Shown in pieces: positions 1 through 7,467 of a stretch of DNA of 64,000 nucleotides; position 1 is the stretch's first letter, and each line of letters opens with the position of its first letter. The DNA lies in the NCBI RefSeq assembly GCF_014844095.1, contig NZ_CP062163.1, positions 2,761,501 through 2,825,500 of the forward strand. The letters are read 5' to 3'. The notes beneath the pieces were generated by a model. The model worked only from the letters and a program-made list of their open reading frames with translations, was not told the origin of the DNA and did not search any database. The translations under genes and the position numbers were made by a program. Source of the stretch: Brevibacillus sp. JNUCC-41 (GTDB lineage: Bacteria; Bacillota; Bacilli; Bacillales; DSM-1321).

Positions 1-371
1 GCGATCCATTGACTGGGGAGGAAATTAACCCTGATGAAAAATTGATGCGCTCGATAGAAGAGCAAATTGGAATATCCGAGAATGCGAAAAAAGCATTCCG
101 CGAAGAAATATTGATTCGCATTTCTGCATATGCGCGTAAAGGGAAGAGATTCGATTATAATTCCCATGATCGTTTACGGGAAGCGATCCAGAAAAAACTA
201 TTTGCGGATTTGAAGGATGTCGTCAAGATCACTACCTCAACTAAGACACCAGACGAAAGGCAACTGAAGAAAGTGAACGAGGTCATCACGAGACTTATCG
301 ATGAGCACGGATATAATTCGACTTCAGCCAATGATTTGCTGCGCTATGTGGGCAGCTTGTTAAATCGGTAA
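1..371 (+). CDS. prkA: PrkA serine protein kinase, C-terminal part (5' truncated by window)
   Basis: The reading frame is open from base 3 and ends at TAA 369-371, giving about 122 residues that match what I know of the C-terminal domain of PrkA, a sporulation-associated Ser protein kinase/AAA+ protein of about 630 aa. Recognisable blocks are EEQIGISENAKKAFREEIL, FDYNSHDRLREAIQKKLF and the terminal YVGSLLNR. The kinase and Walker motifs lie outside the window. It sits upstream of yhbH, as in B. subtilis, although two small genes intervene here. A strong hairpin follows the stop, so it is not co-transcribed with yhbH. Confidence 0.93.
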   Translation, partial: DPLTGEEINPDEKLMRSIEEQIGISENAKKAFREEILIRISAYARKGKRFDYNSHDRLREAIQKKLFADLKDVVKITTSTKTPDERQLKKVNEVITRLIDEHGYNSTSANDLLRYVGSLLNR

Positions 372-385
372 TCCATAATTTTTTG

Positions 386-415
386 CCCCTGCCCCATATC
401 GGGCAGGGGTTTATC
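386..415 (+). terminator. Intrinsic terminator of prkA
   Basis: A perfect 9-bp stem CCCCTGCCC (386-394) / GGGCAGGGG (401-409) has a 6-nt loop and is followed by a short T run. It begins 14 bases after the prkA stop. Confidence 0.8.
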
Positions 416-530
416 CCCTTTTGCGGAAGGCGAGAGGAAATCCAATCAATTCCTCTGAATTACATTGAAATCAGCACCTTCTGAAAGTGTTAAAGGGTCC
501 TTCGAAAAGGAATGAGAAATAATGAGCCAA

Positions 531-575
531 ACAAAGCACCGGGCCCTACGGTATGAAGTGGAGCCCGGTGCTTTT
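531..575 (-). terminator. Terminator of the 69-aa HMA-like gene
   Basis: The arms AAAGCACCGGGC (533-544) and GCCCGGTGCTTT (563-574) pair as a 12-bp stem. It lies just beyond the stop of the minus-strand gene at 581, with T-rich sequence on both sides, so it may work in both directions. Confidence 0.75.
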
Positions 576-580
576 GATTA

Positions 581-790
581 CTATTTAGTTACATTCAACC
601 CATACTGCTCAATCAGTGTAATAAGTTGATTCGGTGATAGCTTGTCTTCGCTATGATCGATTTTAATTTCCCCATCATCAACATCGATGATTGCACGTTC
701 CACACCTTCCGTTTTCAAAAGTATGGACTCCAGATTTAAAATCGGACCTTCTGACGTTGCTTCCTTTACATAAAGTGTAGTTGTTTGCAT
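581..790 (-). CDS. Small HMA-like protein without CxxC, 69 aa
   Basis: This 69-aa acidic protein has the alternating beta/alpha character and spacing of a heavy-metal-associated (ferredoxin-like) domain: an N-terminal beta strand, a helix with LNLESILLKTEGVERA, then a strand with DVDDGEIKIDH and a helix SPNQLITLIEQYGL. The CxxC metal-binding pair of true copper chaperones is absent, since there are no cysteines, so metal binding is not supported. A Shine-Dalgarno-like AGGAGG precedes the ATG. It has its own terminator and is divergent from the 59-aa gene across a 120-bp region with a strong inverted repeat. The function is unknown; the domain assignment is an inference from pattern. Confidence 0.7.
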   Translation of the reverse strand: MQTTTLYVKEATSEGPILNLESILLKTEGVERAIIDVDDGEIKIDHSEDKLSPNQLITLIEQYGLNVTK

Positions 791-832
791 ACTTCCTGCA
801 CCTCCTTAGATTTGTTCATGATGTTTTATCTA

Positions 833-885
833 TACCCGATATTTCCATAAGATATGTTACGTTTTGGATTTGGAAATATTGGGTA
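833..885. repeat. Inverted repeat in the divergent intergenic region
   Basis: The arms TACCCGATATTTCCA (833-847) and TGGAAATATTGGGTA (871-885) are complementary at 14 of 15 positions around a 23-bp centre. The right arm contains the GGGTAT of a possible sigma-B promoter. It could be an operator for a dimeric regulator or a transcribed hairpin. Confidence 0.6.
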
Positions 886-886
886 T
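861..886 (+). promoter_or_regulatory. Sigma-B-like promoter for the 59-aa gene
   Basis: GTTTTG (861-866), a 14-nt spacer and GGGTAT (881-886) match the general-stress sigma-B consensus (GTTTAA, 12-15 nt, GGGTAT). The element lies 23 nt upstream of the 59-aa ORF start. Sigma-B control is an inference from this match only. Confidence 0.45.
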
Positions 887-908
887 CAATAAGTAGGGGT
901 GATGTTAA

Positions 909-1088
909 ATGAGTAAAGAGGAATTGAAAAAAGAACATGTTCCGGAAAACAGCTCCATGGCCAAGGATTATGAAGAGATGAAAGAACTGGGGAAGCAGAT
1001 GGAAAATCAAAGGACGAATGAAGAATTGAAAGAGTGGGATAAACGCCCAGGTACAGTTCAACATGAAATTGAGGAAGATAAAGATTGA
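909..1088 (+). CDS. Small hydrophilic charged protein, 59 aa
   Basis: An ATG at 909 follows a good ribosome binding site (AGGGGTGA, 895-902), and the frame runs to TGA at 1086-1088. The product is 59 aa, very rich in Glu and Lys and without hydrophobic segments: MSKEELKKEHVPENSS at the N-terminus and the block KDYEEMKELGKQMENQR in the middle, probably one helix. It has a sigma-B-like promoter upstream and a terminator downstream, so it is a complete small transcription unit. No family is recognised with certainty. A stress-induced role is suggested only by the promoter. Confidence 0.65.
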   Translation: MSKEELKKEHVPENSSMAKDYEEMKELGKQMENQRTNEELKEWDKRPGTVQHEIEEDKD

Positions 1089-1121
1089 CGAATATCACAT
1101 CCAGAATCAATCTATCTGTTT

Positions 1122-1162
1122 AAAAGGGGTGTCCAGAAAAACTACTGGGGCACCTTTTTTGT
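1122..1162 (+). terminator. Terminator of the 59-aa gene
   Basis: A stem pairs GGTGTCCAG with CTGGGGCACC (with a G:U pair) and is followed by six or more T residues (TTTTTT from 1155). It starts 34 nt after the stop codon. Confidence 0.75.
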
Positions 1163-1280
1163 TGTATTTCATTGCTTTTGATGTCCTTGGAGGTTTCTGT
1201 TTTGCAGATCAATTACGTGGCTAAGTCAAAAAGATATTTTAAGTTATCCTATAATCCGACAAATAAAACCTGCTTTAAAA

Positions 1281-1318
1281 AAGAACAGACCTGATAATCA
1301 TCAAGTCTGTTCTTTTTC
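1281..1318 (+). terminator. Orphan terminator-like hairpin
   Basis: A perfect 10-bp stem AAGAACAGAC (1281-1290) / GTCTGTTCTT (1305-1314) is followed by TTTC. No gene ends just before it. The interval 1163-1596 holds no ORF I can support, only this hairpin and the leader of yhbH. The hairpin may end a small RNA or be what remains of a lost gene. Confidence 0.55.
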
Positions 1319-1596
1319 TTGAAATACTTATTTACAGTAACATTTAGAAAACAACCTTATAGGGCCCATAATGCCCTTGCCAGGACTTGTCTAGTCCGTA
1401 GGCAAACGTCCATTATTGAATTTTGTTGTAAATTATCCTGCATCGCTGCATAAGATAGAGTAATACTTTTCTTTTAATCCGTTTTTTCGCACTGTATTTT
1501 TCATTGGAAAACCGGAATGATGTGGGCATTCCCACACTAACTTATTATATGAAGGAATGATGAAAAGCGTGCAAACATTTTTAAGGGGGGAAGAGA

Positions 1597-2766
1597 ATGT
1601 CGGAAGAGAGTAATCAACAGTATGTTATCTCACAGGAAAATTGGTCCCTCCATCGGAAAGGTTTTGATGATCAACAACGTCATCAGGAAAAGGTGCAGGA
1701 AGCGATCAAGAATAATTTGCCTGATCTAATTTCAGAAGAAAGCATCGTAATGTCCAATGGCCGGGATGTTATCAAGATTCCCATTCGCTCCTTGGATGAA
1801 TACAAAATTCGTTATAACTATGATAAAAACAAACATGTAGGGCAAGGCGATGGAGACAGTAAAGTGGGGGATGTGGTCGCAAGGGATGGCTCACCGTCCG
1901 ATGCAGGAGCCGGTAAGGGCCAAGGTGCGGGTGACAAGGCAGGTGAGGATTATTATGAAGCCGAAGTGTCGATGATGGAATTGGAGGAAGCCCTGTTCAG
2001 TCAATTGGAACTCCCTAATCTTCAGAGGAAAGAACATGCGGAGCACACGCTTGAACACATCGAATTCAACGATATCCGCAAGACAGGCCTAATGGGAAAC
2101 ATCGATAAAAAGAAAACGATGATATCGGCTTTCAAACGGAACGCCTTAACGGGGAACCCGGGTTTTCATCCTATTTATAAGGAAGACTTTAAATTCAAAA
2201 CCTGGAATGAGATTCAGAAACCTGATTCTAAAGCAGTTGTACTGGCAATGATGGATACTTCCGGAAGTATGGGGTTATGGGAAAAATATATGGCTCGAAG
2301 CTTTTTCTTTTGGATGAACCGTTTCTTGCGGACAAAATATGAAACGGTGGAAATCGAGTTCATTGCCCATCATACAGAAGCGAAAGTAGTTCCGGAAGAG
2401 GATTTCTTTTCAAAAGGGGAAAGCGGCGGTACGATTTGTTCGTCCGTATACCGAAAAGCATTAGAACTTATTGATCATAAATATGACCCCATGAAGTTTA
2501 ATATCTATCCGTTTCACTTTTCCGATGGTGATAACCTAACATCAGATAACGTCCGATGCGTTAAGCTTGTTGAAGAACTCATGAAGGTTTCCAATATGTT
2601 CGGGTATGGAGAAGTCAATCAATACAATCGTCACTCGACATTGATGACAGCTTATAAAAATATCGATAATGAAAAATTCAGATACTATATCCTTAAGCAA
2701 AAGGCTGACGTTTTCCACGCAATGAAGAGCTTTTTTAAAGACGAGGAAAGTAAGAAGTATGCATAA
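1597..2766 (+). CDS. yhbH: Sporulation protein YhbH (UPF0229, VWA-like)
   Basis: This 389-aa protein is a member of the YhbH/UPF0229 family, genetically linked to the kinase PrkA and expressed in the mother cell in B. subtilis. Its C-terminal half is a von Willebrand A-like domain with a MIDAS-type motif MMDTSGSMG at about residues 218-226, followed by [20 protein letters not shown]. The region around residues 85-115 is a Gly/Asp/Ala-rich linker of low complexity ([15 protein letters not shown]), as in other members. The ATG follows AAGGGGGGAAGAGA at good spacing. A terminator follows. The molecular role is not established; action with PrkA early in sporulation is family knowledge. Confidence 0.93.
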   Translation: MSEESNQQYVISQENWSLHRKGFDDQQRHQEKVQEAIKNNLPDLISEESIVMSNGRDVIKIPIRSLDEYKIRYNYDKNKHVGQGDGDSKVGDVVARDGSPSDAGAGKGQGAGDKAGEDYYEAEVSMMELEEALFSQLELPNLQRKEHAEHTLEHIEFNDIRKTGLMGNIDKKKTMISAFKRNALTGNPGFHPIYKEDFKFKTWNEIQKPDSKAVVLAMMDTSGSMGLWEKYMARSFFFWMNRFLRTKYETVEIEFIAHHTEAKVVPEEDFFSKGESGGTICSSVYRKALELIDHKYDPMKFNIYPFHFSDGDNLTSDNVRCVKLVEELMKVSNMFGYGEVNQYNRHSTLMTAYKNIDNEKFRYYILKQKADVFHAMKSFFKDEESKKYA

Positions 2767-2815
2767 AAAGGGAAACGTGGTAAGTGAAATTTTCAGATCA
2801 AAATAATTGTAGGTT

Positions 2816-2851
2816 AAAAAGGCGTACGATTCACATTGTACGTCTTTTTTC
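2816..2851 (+). terminator. Terminator of yhbH
   Basis: AAAAAGGCGTAC pairs with GTACGTCTTTTTT across a 10-nt loop, ending in a T6 tract, 50 nt after the yhbH stop. Confidence 0.75.
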
Positions 2852-2894
2852 TAATCTTCCTTTTGGCAATGTCAGGGTGACGGATAAGACCAGA

Positions 2895-2925
2895 TGAAAA
2901 GGCCGTTGCTCAAACGGCCTTTTCA
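2895..2925. terminator. Bidirectional hairpin between yhbH and the transporter gene
   Basis: A perfect stem GAAAAGGCCGTT / AACGGCCTTTTC has a 5-nt loop and is A/T-flanked on both sides. It could stop transcription from either direction. Confidence 0.6.
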
Positions 2926-3003
2926 AATCTCCTTTATTTATATCATCCGTTTGAAGTTTTATATTCACAATATTTATAAAGTTGAACAGAACCAAAGAAA
3001 GAC

Positions 3004-3045
3004 AAAAAACAACCATACCCTTATATTTAGTATGGTTGTTTTACA
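3004..3045 (-). terminator. Terminator of the CynX-type transporter gene
   Basis: AACAACCATAC pairs with GTATGGTTGTT; on the minus strand the stem is followed by TTTTTTG. It lies just past the stop at 3063. Confidence 0.75.
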
Positions 3046-3062
3046 AAATTTCATGACTGGTT

Positions 3063-4289
3063 TTATTGGGTAGTTACATATTCATTATTTCCTGCACGCA
3101 TTCCAACAATGAAAATAAGTGCCGATATTGCGGCCAACATCAATAAGGGAACTGTCCAGCTGTGTGTAATGTCATGTAGCAATCCGAATAATACAGGTCC
3201 AATGGCAGCTAAGAGGTACCCGAATGATTGAGCCATTCCTGATAATTCCGTCGCCTCATGGGTGCTTTGTGTTCGAAGACTAAAGAACATCATGGATAAA
3301 CTGAATATGGTTCCGACCCCAATTCCAATCAATATCATGCATACTGGTATGAATAGAGTGCTTCCATATAATATGCCGAATATCCCTGTGATAAGGAAGA
3401 CGACAGGCGGGACCACTAACAGACGCTGACTTTGTAGGCGTCCAGCTAAAATTGGCACAAGGAATGTTATAGGAATGACGGCAAGCTGCATGATGGATAG
3501 CATCCAACCAGCCTCATCAGCGTTCAGCCCTTTTTGCTCCAGGATTTCCGGCATCCAGGTAATTACTGTATAGAAGATAAACGATTGCAATCCCATGAAG
3601 AATGTTATTTGCCAGGCTAACCCAGAACGCCATAAGTTAATCTTTTTATCCTTTTGTGCCGTTTGCACATCCTTACCTGATTTGAATTGCCGTCTTAATT
3701 GCGGCATCCATAAGAAAGCTGTAATAAGGGATAAGATTCCCCAACATCCAAGGGCACCAGCCCATCCCAATCCCGATGAAGAAGCAAGGGGAATGCTGAT
3801 CCCGGAACCTATTGCGCCACATAAATTCATGGAAACAGCATAGGTTCCTGTCATCAAACCGATATTCCTGGCAAAGTTATGCTTGATCAGACTGGGTAAC
3901 AATACATTGCCGATTGCAATGGCTAACCCGATTAAAATGGTCCCTATGAACAATGTTGGCACTCCGCCAACTGAGCGTACCCCGATCCCGATTGTTAATA
4001 ATATCAAGGAAAGGAAAAGTGTAAGTTCCATTCCAAAACGCCGTGCTATCCTAGGTGCAAATGGTGATAATAAAGCGAAAGAAAGCAAAGGCAATGTCGT
4101 TAATGAACCTGATAATGTATTGGATATCCCCAGGTTATCACGGATCGAAGTGACAAGGGGGCCAACAGATGTTAAGGGAGCCCTCAGGTTTGCCCCAAGA
4201 AGAATGATCCCGATGATGAGTAGTCCAACCTTGGGTTTAATATCCATTTTTGTTTGTTCTAGTTGATTTGCTGCTTGGTTAATGCCCAT
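3063..4289 (-). CDS. CynX/NimT-family MFS transporter
   Basis: A 408-aa polytopic membrane protein with about 12 hydrophobic segments. The N-terminal NLRAPLTSVGPLV, followed by SLTTLPLLSFALLSPFAPR and RRFGME, is typical of the CynX/NimT branch of the major facilitator superfamily (cyanate or 2-nitroimidazole transporter type; YycB in B. subtilis). The substrate cannot be told from sequence. The start at 4289 is supported by AAGGAGG on the minus strand about 7 nt upstream. It lies 14 bp behind a GntR/FadR-type regulator on the same strand, so the two form an operon, and the regulator probably controls the transporter. Confidence 0.88.
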   Translation of the reverse strand: MGINQAANQLEQTKMDIKPKVGLLIIGIILLGANLRAPLTSVGPLVTSIRDNLGISNTLSGSLTTLPLLSFALLSPFAPRIARRFGMELTLFLSLILLTIGIGVRSVGGVPTLFIGTILIGLAIAIGNVLLPSLIKHNFARNIGLMTGTYAVSMNLCGAIGSGISIPLASSSGLGWAGALGCWGILSLITAFLWMPQLRRQFKSGKDVQTAQKDKKINLWRSGLAWQITFFMGLQSFIFYTVITWMPEILEQKGLNADEAGWMLSIMQLAVIPITFLVPILAGRLQSQRLLVVPPVVFLITGIFGILYGSTLFIPVCMILIGIGVGTIFSLSMMFFSLRTQSTHEATELSGMAQSFGYLLAAIGPVLFGLLHDITHSWTVPLLMLAAISALIFIVGMRAGNNEYVTTQ

Positions 4290-4303
4290 ATTCTCCTCCT
4301 TAC

Positions 4304-4981
4304 TTACTCTAAAGATTTTTTGAATTGTGCAATGTATTCATTCACAGTTTCGATTGCCCGGTTCGCATCTTGTTCGATGATGGCATCTACAAGATTGCAA
4401 TGAATGTTCAAATGAAAGTTCACATCAGAACTCATCTCCACTATCTGGTGGATGGATTCATGCAGGGGGTGTTCCATATGTTCGTACAAATCAATCAATA
4501 AATCATTATGTGATGAAGCCATAATCGATTTATGTAACTGGATATCAGCTTCTTCGTAAGCCTTGATATCCATTGCCCTGGCAGCTTTACTGCATGCTGA
4601 TATATGATATCGCAATCGTTCTATATCTTCTTGATTACGTCTTAATGCCGCTAACTGAGCTCCCTCTCTTTCAAGGGCATGACGGACCTCTAACGTTTCT
4701 AATATACTTGACTGCTGGATCCTTCTTTCAAAAGCAGCCCCCAAGGCACTTGATGACCTTACGAATGTTCCTTTTCCTTGTTTCGTTACTAAAAGGCCCG
4801 CATAAACAAGTGATCGTACAGCTTCTCTTAATGTATTTCTGCTTACATCGAACTGTTGGATCAAATCTATTTCAGGGGGGATTTGATTTCCAATTTTCCA
4901 TTCACCTGATTCGATTAACGATTCGATTTGGGAAACGACTTGTTCTACAAGTGATAAGCGATTTGTTTTAGATATGGTCAA
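4304..4981 (-). CDS. FadR-type GntR transcriptional regulator (FCD domain)
   Basis: This 225-aa protein begins with a GntR winged helix-turn-helix (about residues 8-75: IPPEIDLIQQFDVSRNTLREAVRSL, then GKGTFVRSS) and continues with an all-helical FCD ligand-binding domain. In the FCD part, EVRHALEREGAQLAA, the region DIQLHKSIMASSHN and the later HCNLVDAI carry the Asp/His residues that bind metal or carboxylate ligands in this family. It is the first gene of a two-gene unit with the CynX-type transporter. FCD regulators usually repress transport or catabolism genes and respond to an organic acid; the ligand here is unknown. Confidence 0.9.
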   Translation of the reverse strand: MTISKTNRLSLVEQVVSQIESLIESGEWKIGNQIPPEIDLIQQFDVSRNTLREAVRSLVYAGLLVTKQGKGTFVRSSSALGAAFERRIQQSSILETLEVRHALEREGAQLAALRRNQEDIERLRYHISACSKAARAMDIKAYEEADIQLHKSIMASSHNDLLIDLYEHMEHPLHESIHQIVEMSSDVNFHLNIHCNLVDAIIEQDANRAIETVNEYIAQFKKSLE

Positions 4982-5130
4982 TATTCACACCTCAAATTTG
5001 TAGGATGATTGGTTCATTGGTTATTTTAACATATGTTTATTGAAGATGGAGCAAACGAAGTATTTTAAATCCAAATTTGTTTCCCTTTTATTCTTCAGAA
5101 AAAAGTTGCAGTTGATTTTAGAAATTAGCC
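4982..5130. other. Intergenic region upstream of the FCD regulator
   Basis: It should contain the regulator's promoter on the minus strand (AT-rich sequence with TTAAAAT near 5025) and a direct repeat TTGGTT near 5010-5020 that might be part of an operator. I see no gene. Confidence 0.3.
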
Positions 5131-5236
5131 CCCTTTCCGCCGACTGTCTGCCAAGCCTCATCAAAGCAAGCGCCTGTAGTGTCTCGGCTAGCCAGTAATT
5201 CTGCAGGCGTGTCTCAAATTTCTTCCATCCAATAAG
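5130..5236 (+). repeat. Dispersed repeat, copy A (subfamily 1, degraded)
   Basis: Intergenic, locally GC-rich sequence running from CCCCCTTTCCGCCGACTG to TTCTTCCATCCAATAAGCG. It shares CTCATCAAAGCAAGCG, GCTAGCCAGT and ATTTCTTCCATCCAAT in order with the reverse complement of 31838-31937. It also shares the TTTCCGC ... GCGCCT ... GGTCTC ... GCAGGAGTC ... CCAAT order with 14205-14335 and 31500-31630. Confidence 0.7.
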
Positions 5237-5362
5237 CGTTTAGAAATTGCCGAAAAGGTGTATTCTTGGGAAGATATAATTTATAAATGGGATTTCTTTA
5301 AAAAGAAGCTCAATTCTATCAATGGAATACCTTTTTCTTCTTCTGCTAACGAAACAGGTTAG
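5231..5362 (+). pseudogene. Possible gene remnant next to repeat copy A
   Basis: An open frame without a usable start encodes NKRLEIAEKVYSWEDIIYK and further coding-like residues, ending at TAG 5360-5362. The residues look protein-like (amphipathic, aromatic) and resemble the tail of a glycosyltransferase-like protein, but I cannot assign it. It begins at the boundary of the repeat, which suggests truncation by a rearrangement. The following 5363-5502 also looks like decayed coding sequence. Confidence 0.3.
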
Positions 5363-5502
5363 CAAAAGAAGGAGGAATTAAATTTAGTGGAGATTTAATC
5401 TTATTAGGAATGGTATCTTGCCTAGAGGAATTATCAATGGAAGAACAGGATGGTTTATTTGAAGGAATATAAGTTTATGTTCCGAGGGGGATCAGTTGGT
5501 TG

Positions 5503-6030
5503 ATGAAAAAATAGCGTAACATTATTTTTTACATTGGTACTTCAATTGATGGCTATATTGCGAATGATGATGGTACATTGGAGTGGTTAGAATCAACAGA
5601 AGTAGAAGGAGACTCAGGCTACAATGCCCTTCTGGAAAGAATTGATACTGTCGTTATGGGAAAAGGAACTTATGATGTCATTCGTGGATTTGATATAAAT
5701 TATCCTTATATTGATTATAAAAATTATGTATTTTCTAAATCTGTTAGTGGTTCTGATGAATATGCTTCATTTATTGATGAAGATGTCAAAACTTTCATTA
5801 AAAAGATAAAACAAAAGCCTGGTAAAGATATATGGTTAATTGGTGGAGGAAACTTAGCTCGTGAATTTTTTAAAGAAAATTTAATTGATGAATTCCAACT
5901 AGCCATTGCACCAATTATTTTAGGGAAAGGAATTTCCCTTTATGTGGGAGATGATATTGCGCTAAAATACACATTAACGAAAGTAGAAAAATTAGGTCAG
6001 CTTACTATGCTTCATTATATAAAAAAATAG
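5503..6030 (+). pseudogene. DHFR-like (RibD C-terminal fold) reductase with in-frame TAG at codon 4
   Basis: The frame ATG AAA AAA at 5503, then TAG at 5512, is followed without a frameshift by RNIIFYIGTSIDGYIANDDG and the rest of a dihydrofolate reductase-family (RibD C-terminal domain, YyaP-like) protein to TAA at 6030. Family hallmarks present are SIDGYIA, VVMGKGTYDVI, IWLIGGGNLAREF and the C-terminal PIILGKGISL. Without the TAG it would be 175 aa, a normal length. The only alternative start is TTG at 5578, which would drop the first beta strand and the conserved SIDGYIA; an ATT start is unlikely. I read it as recently inactivated or nearly so. A terminator follows at 6140. Confidence 0.75.
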
Positions 6031-6139
6031 TTTTGATCATCTTTCCCTTTTCAACTACATTTATTACTGAAAACCGATCGATGTTTATATAACTAACGAT
6101 GAGCTTTAGTATAATAAGTTAATAAAGATAAATAAAAGG

Positions 6140-6174
6140 AAGGGCACAGTTTAAATAACTGTGCCCTTTTTATT
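6140..6174 (+). terminator. Terminator downstream of the DHFR-like gene
   Basis: AAGGGCACAGTT and AACTGTGCCCTT form a 12-bp stem followed by TTTTTATT. Confidence 0.8.
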
Positions 6175-6261
6175 GTAATATACTAAAATCACCGAAAAAA
6201 CTCGGTGCAAATAGTTGTATATAATAACTTGCATTTTTTAGATTAAATAGTTTGTGACAGG

Positions 6262-6298
6262 TAAAAGAACCGGTTACTTTCAAGGCCGGTTTTCTTTA
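6262..6298 (-). terminator. Terminator of the 57-aa gene
   Basis: GAACCGG pairs with CCGGTTTTC. On the minus strand it is preceded by AAAGAAAA and followed by TTCTTTTAC. It lies directly after the stop at 6320. Confidence 0.6.
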
Positions 6299-6319
6299 AT
6301 ATAGGAAAAGCTAACAAGG

Positions 6320-6493
6320 CTATCCGTTCTCATCTAAAAAGAAAAGAGGGGCCGGCTGTAGGTTTTCTGTTTCTTGTATCGGTTCAATTTCGCTTATAAA
6401 TTCCAAATAACCGGAATATACCTGCGAGGCCATCCCTAAATAGTGCAATTCAGTGTGGATGATTCCCTTCTGTGGTGAATGGTACATATACAT
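6320..6493 (-). CDS. Small protein of unknown function, 57 aa
   Basis: An ATG (complement of 6491-6493) is preceded by GGAGGGATGAAAAT, a strong ribosome binding site, and the frame ends at TAG 6320-6322. The product starts MYMYHSPQKGIIHTELHYLG and ends QPAPLFFLDENG. It is Tyr/Ile/Glu-rich and without a membrane segment or cysteine. A terminator follows directly. I do not recognise the family. The strong SD and terminator make it likely to be a real small gene. Confidence 0.55.
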   Translation of the reverse strand: MYMYHSPQKGIIHTELHYLGMASQVYSGYLEFISEIEPIQETENLQPAPLFFLDENG

Positions 6494-6607
6494 ATTTTCA
6501 TCCCTCCTTTCTATAAAAAATAGGCCAGCCAGTTATAGGAGTTAATCGAACCATTATGAACGTTATTTTTATTTGAGCTCATTCTTAATACTTCAAATAT
6601 TGGATGC

Positions 6608-6863
6608 TCAAGGTTCGAAGTCCTTGGATTTGACGAAGGATTTTTGTTTTGTTACGAGTATTTGTTTTATTAAATCAGGATTAAAAAATGTGATAAACAT
6701 TTTGGAATGGTCGTAAACGGAATTTAGCGACTTCCCCATATTCCTTGGCCAATCGGGTCAGAAAGCCGATGGTATCAGTTTGGAACTCCTTTGTATGTCC
6801 GTAAATAAGCCTTCCTTTTGGAACCTTTGGAGATGTGCGGAAGACATCATCAGCGTGGCTCAA
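6608..6863 (-). pseudogene. Cytochrome P450 remnant (N-terminal 85 codons, frameshifted)
   Basis: From a TTG start at 6863, with AAAGAAAGGGG upstream, the frame gives FRTSPKVPKGRLIYGHTKEF and LTRLAKEYGEVAKFRLRP. This is the N-terminal proline-rich region and helix A/beta-1 of a bacterial cytochrome P450. It stops at a T6 run (A6 on the plus strand, 6683-6688). Removing one T continues the alignment as FNPDLIKQILVTKQKSFV, typical of P450 helix B, before an early TGA at 6608. The remaining 300 or so residues, including the heme-binding Cys loop, are absent, so it is a double-damaged remnant. Confidence 0.75.
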
Positions 6864-6991
6864 TGTAGTTTTCCCCTTTCTTTAAAATAATTACATATAA
6901 TCATTCTATGAGGATAAGCTAAATCGGTTTGGACAAGTCATTAAAGAAAGGGCAAATAATTCTATGGAAAAAATAAAGTTTCATAAGTTAG

Positions 6992-7028
6992 CAAAAAAAA
7001 ACTCTGGATGAATAGAGCCAGAGTCTTT
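6992..7028 (-). terminator. Strong minus-strand terminator
   Basis: ACTCTGG (7001-7007) pairs with CCAGAGT (7018-7024). On the minus strand the stem is followed by nine T residues. It would end transcription of the short ORF at 7054-7194. Confidence 0.7.
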
Positions 7029-7053
7029 CATGAAAGCTTTGGATTAATGGTTT

Positions 7054-7194
7054 TCAAGTTCTTTCTTCATCGTCCCCATGCAGGAAACGATCATTTTTTT
7101 TATTAATGGGCCCGCCAAATTGTGCATTGATTTCCTTAACCACTTGATCTAAAAACTCATCGGATATTATTGGATTTTTAGTTTTTTTGTGCAT
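7054..7194 (-). CDS. Doubtful small ORF, 46 aa, possibly frameshifted
   Basis: An ATG at 7194 opens 46 codons (MHKKTKNPIISDEFLDQVV, then KEINAQFGGPINKKN). The codon pattern looks coding as far as an A8 run near 7095-7102. After that run another frame (MIVSCMGTMKKELENH) looks equally protein-like, so an indel may have broken the gene. Shine-Dalgarno support is weak. The strong terminator just downstream suggests a transcript existed. The family is unknown. Confidence 0.35.
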   Translation of the reverse strand: MHKKTKNPIISDEFLDQVVKEINAQFGGPINKKNDRFLHGDDEERT

Positions 7195-7304
7195 GTGTTT
7201 TTCAACAACCCTTTCTGGAAATCGTTGTTAGGATCAATAATGAAGGATACGTTATCAACATAACCTCACTGATAATAAATTATTCTTTCTATGGCGAACA
7301 TTTT

Positions 7305-7418
7305 CACTCGCTTTTACATTTCACGGAAGCGTTTATTATAAACATTTCGCTTAGAGATTATGGTAAGGGGGATATGTTAGTGGATCATTTTACAACCAGA
7401 GGGGTGAACCCGATGTGG
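7305..7418 (+). ncRNA. Truncated c-di-AMP (ydaO) riboswitch leader remnant
   Basis: Aligned with the intact kimA leader (11931-12103), this segment keeps the promoter-proximal CATTTCACGG, CGCTTA (7348-7353), TTATGGT followed by GGGGGA, and GGGGTGAA.CC (7401-7410). After CGATGTGG at 7418 the homology stops. The second half, with the ACAGCTAACCTCGTAAGCG element and the closing P1 strand, is missing. There is no plus-strand gene behind it, because galU faces it. It is therefore a non-functional relic of a second kimA-type leader. Confidence 0.65.
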
Positions 7419-7424
7419 AAATGG

Positions 7425-7448
7425 CCCAATTACCTCTAGGTAATTGGG
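7425..7448 (-). terminator. Hairpin downstream of galU
   Basis: A perfect 10-bp stem CCCAATTACC / GGTAATTGGG has a 4-nt loop and lies 20 nt past the galU stop. It is a terminator-like stem, but the T tract on the minus strand is poor. Confidence 0.5.
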
Positions 7449-7467
7449 CGGAGGTATATTCATTTCA

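Noticed and set aside
816..1110. Hydrophobic minus-strand open frames opposite the 59-aa gene
   Set aside because: They are the antisense of a Glu/Lys-rich coding sequence, which gives Phe/Leu-rich frames; no start signals.
1428..1456. Sigma-E promoter for yhbH (GTAAATT-N14-CATAAGAT)
   Set aside because: Expected from B. subtilis, but the match to the consensus is too weak to claim.
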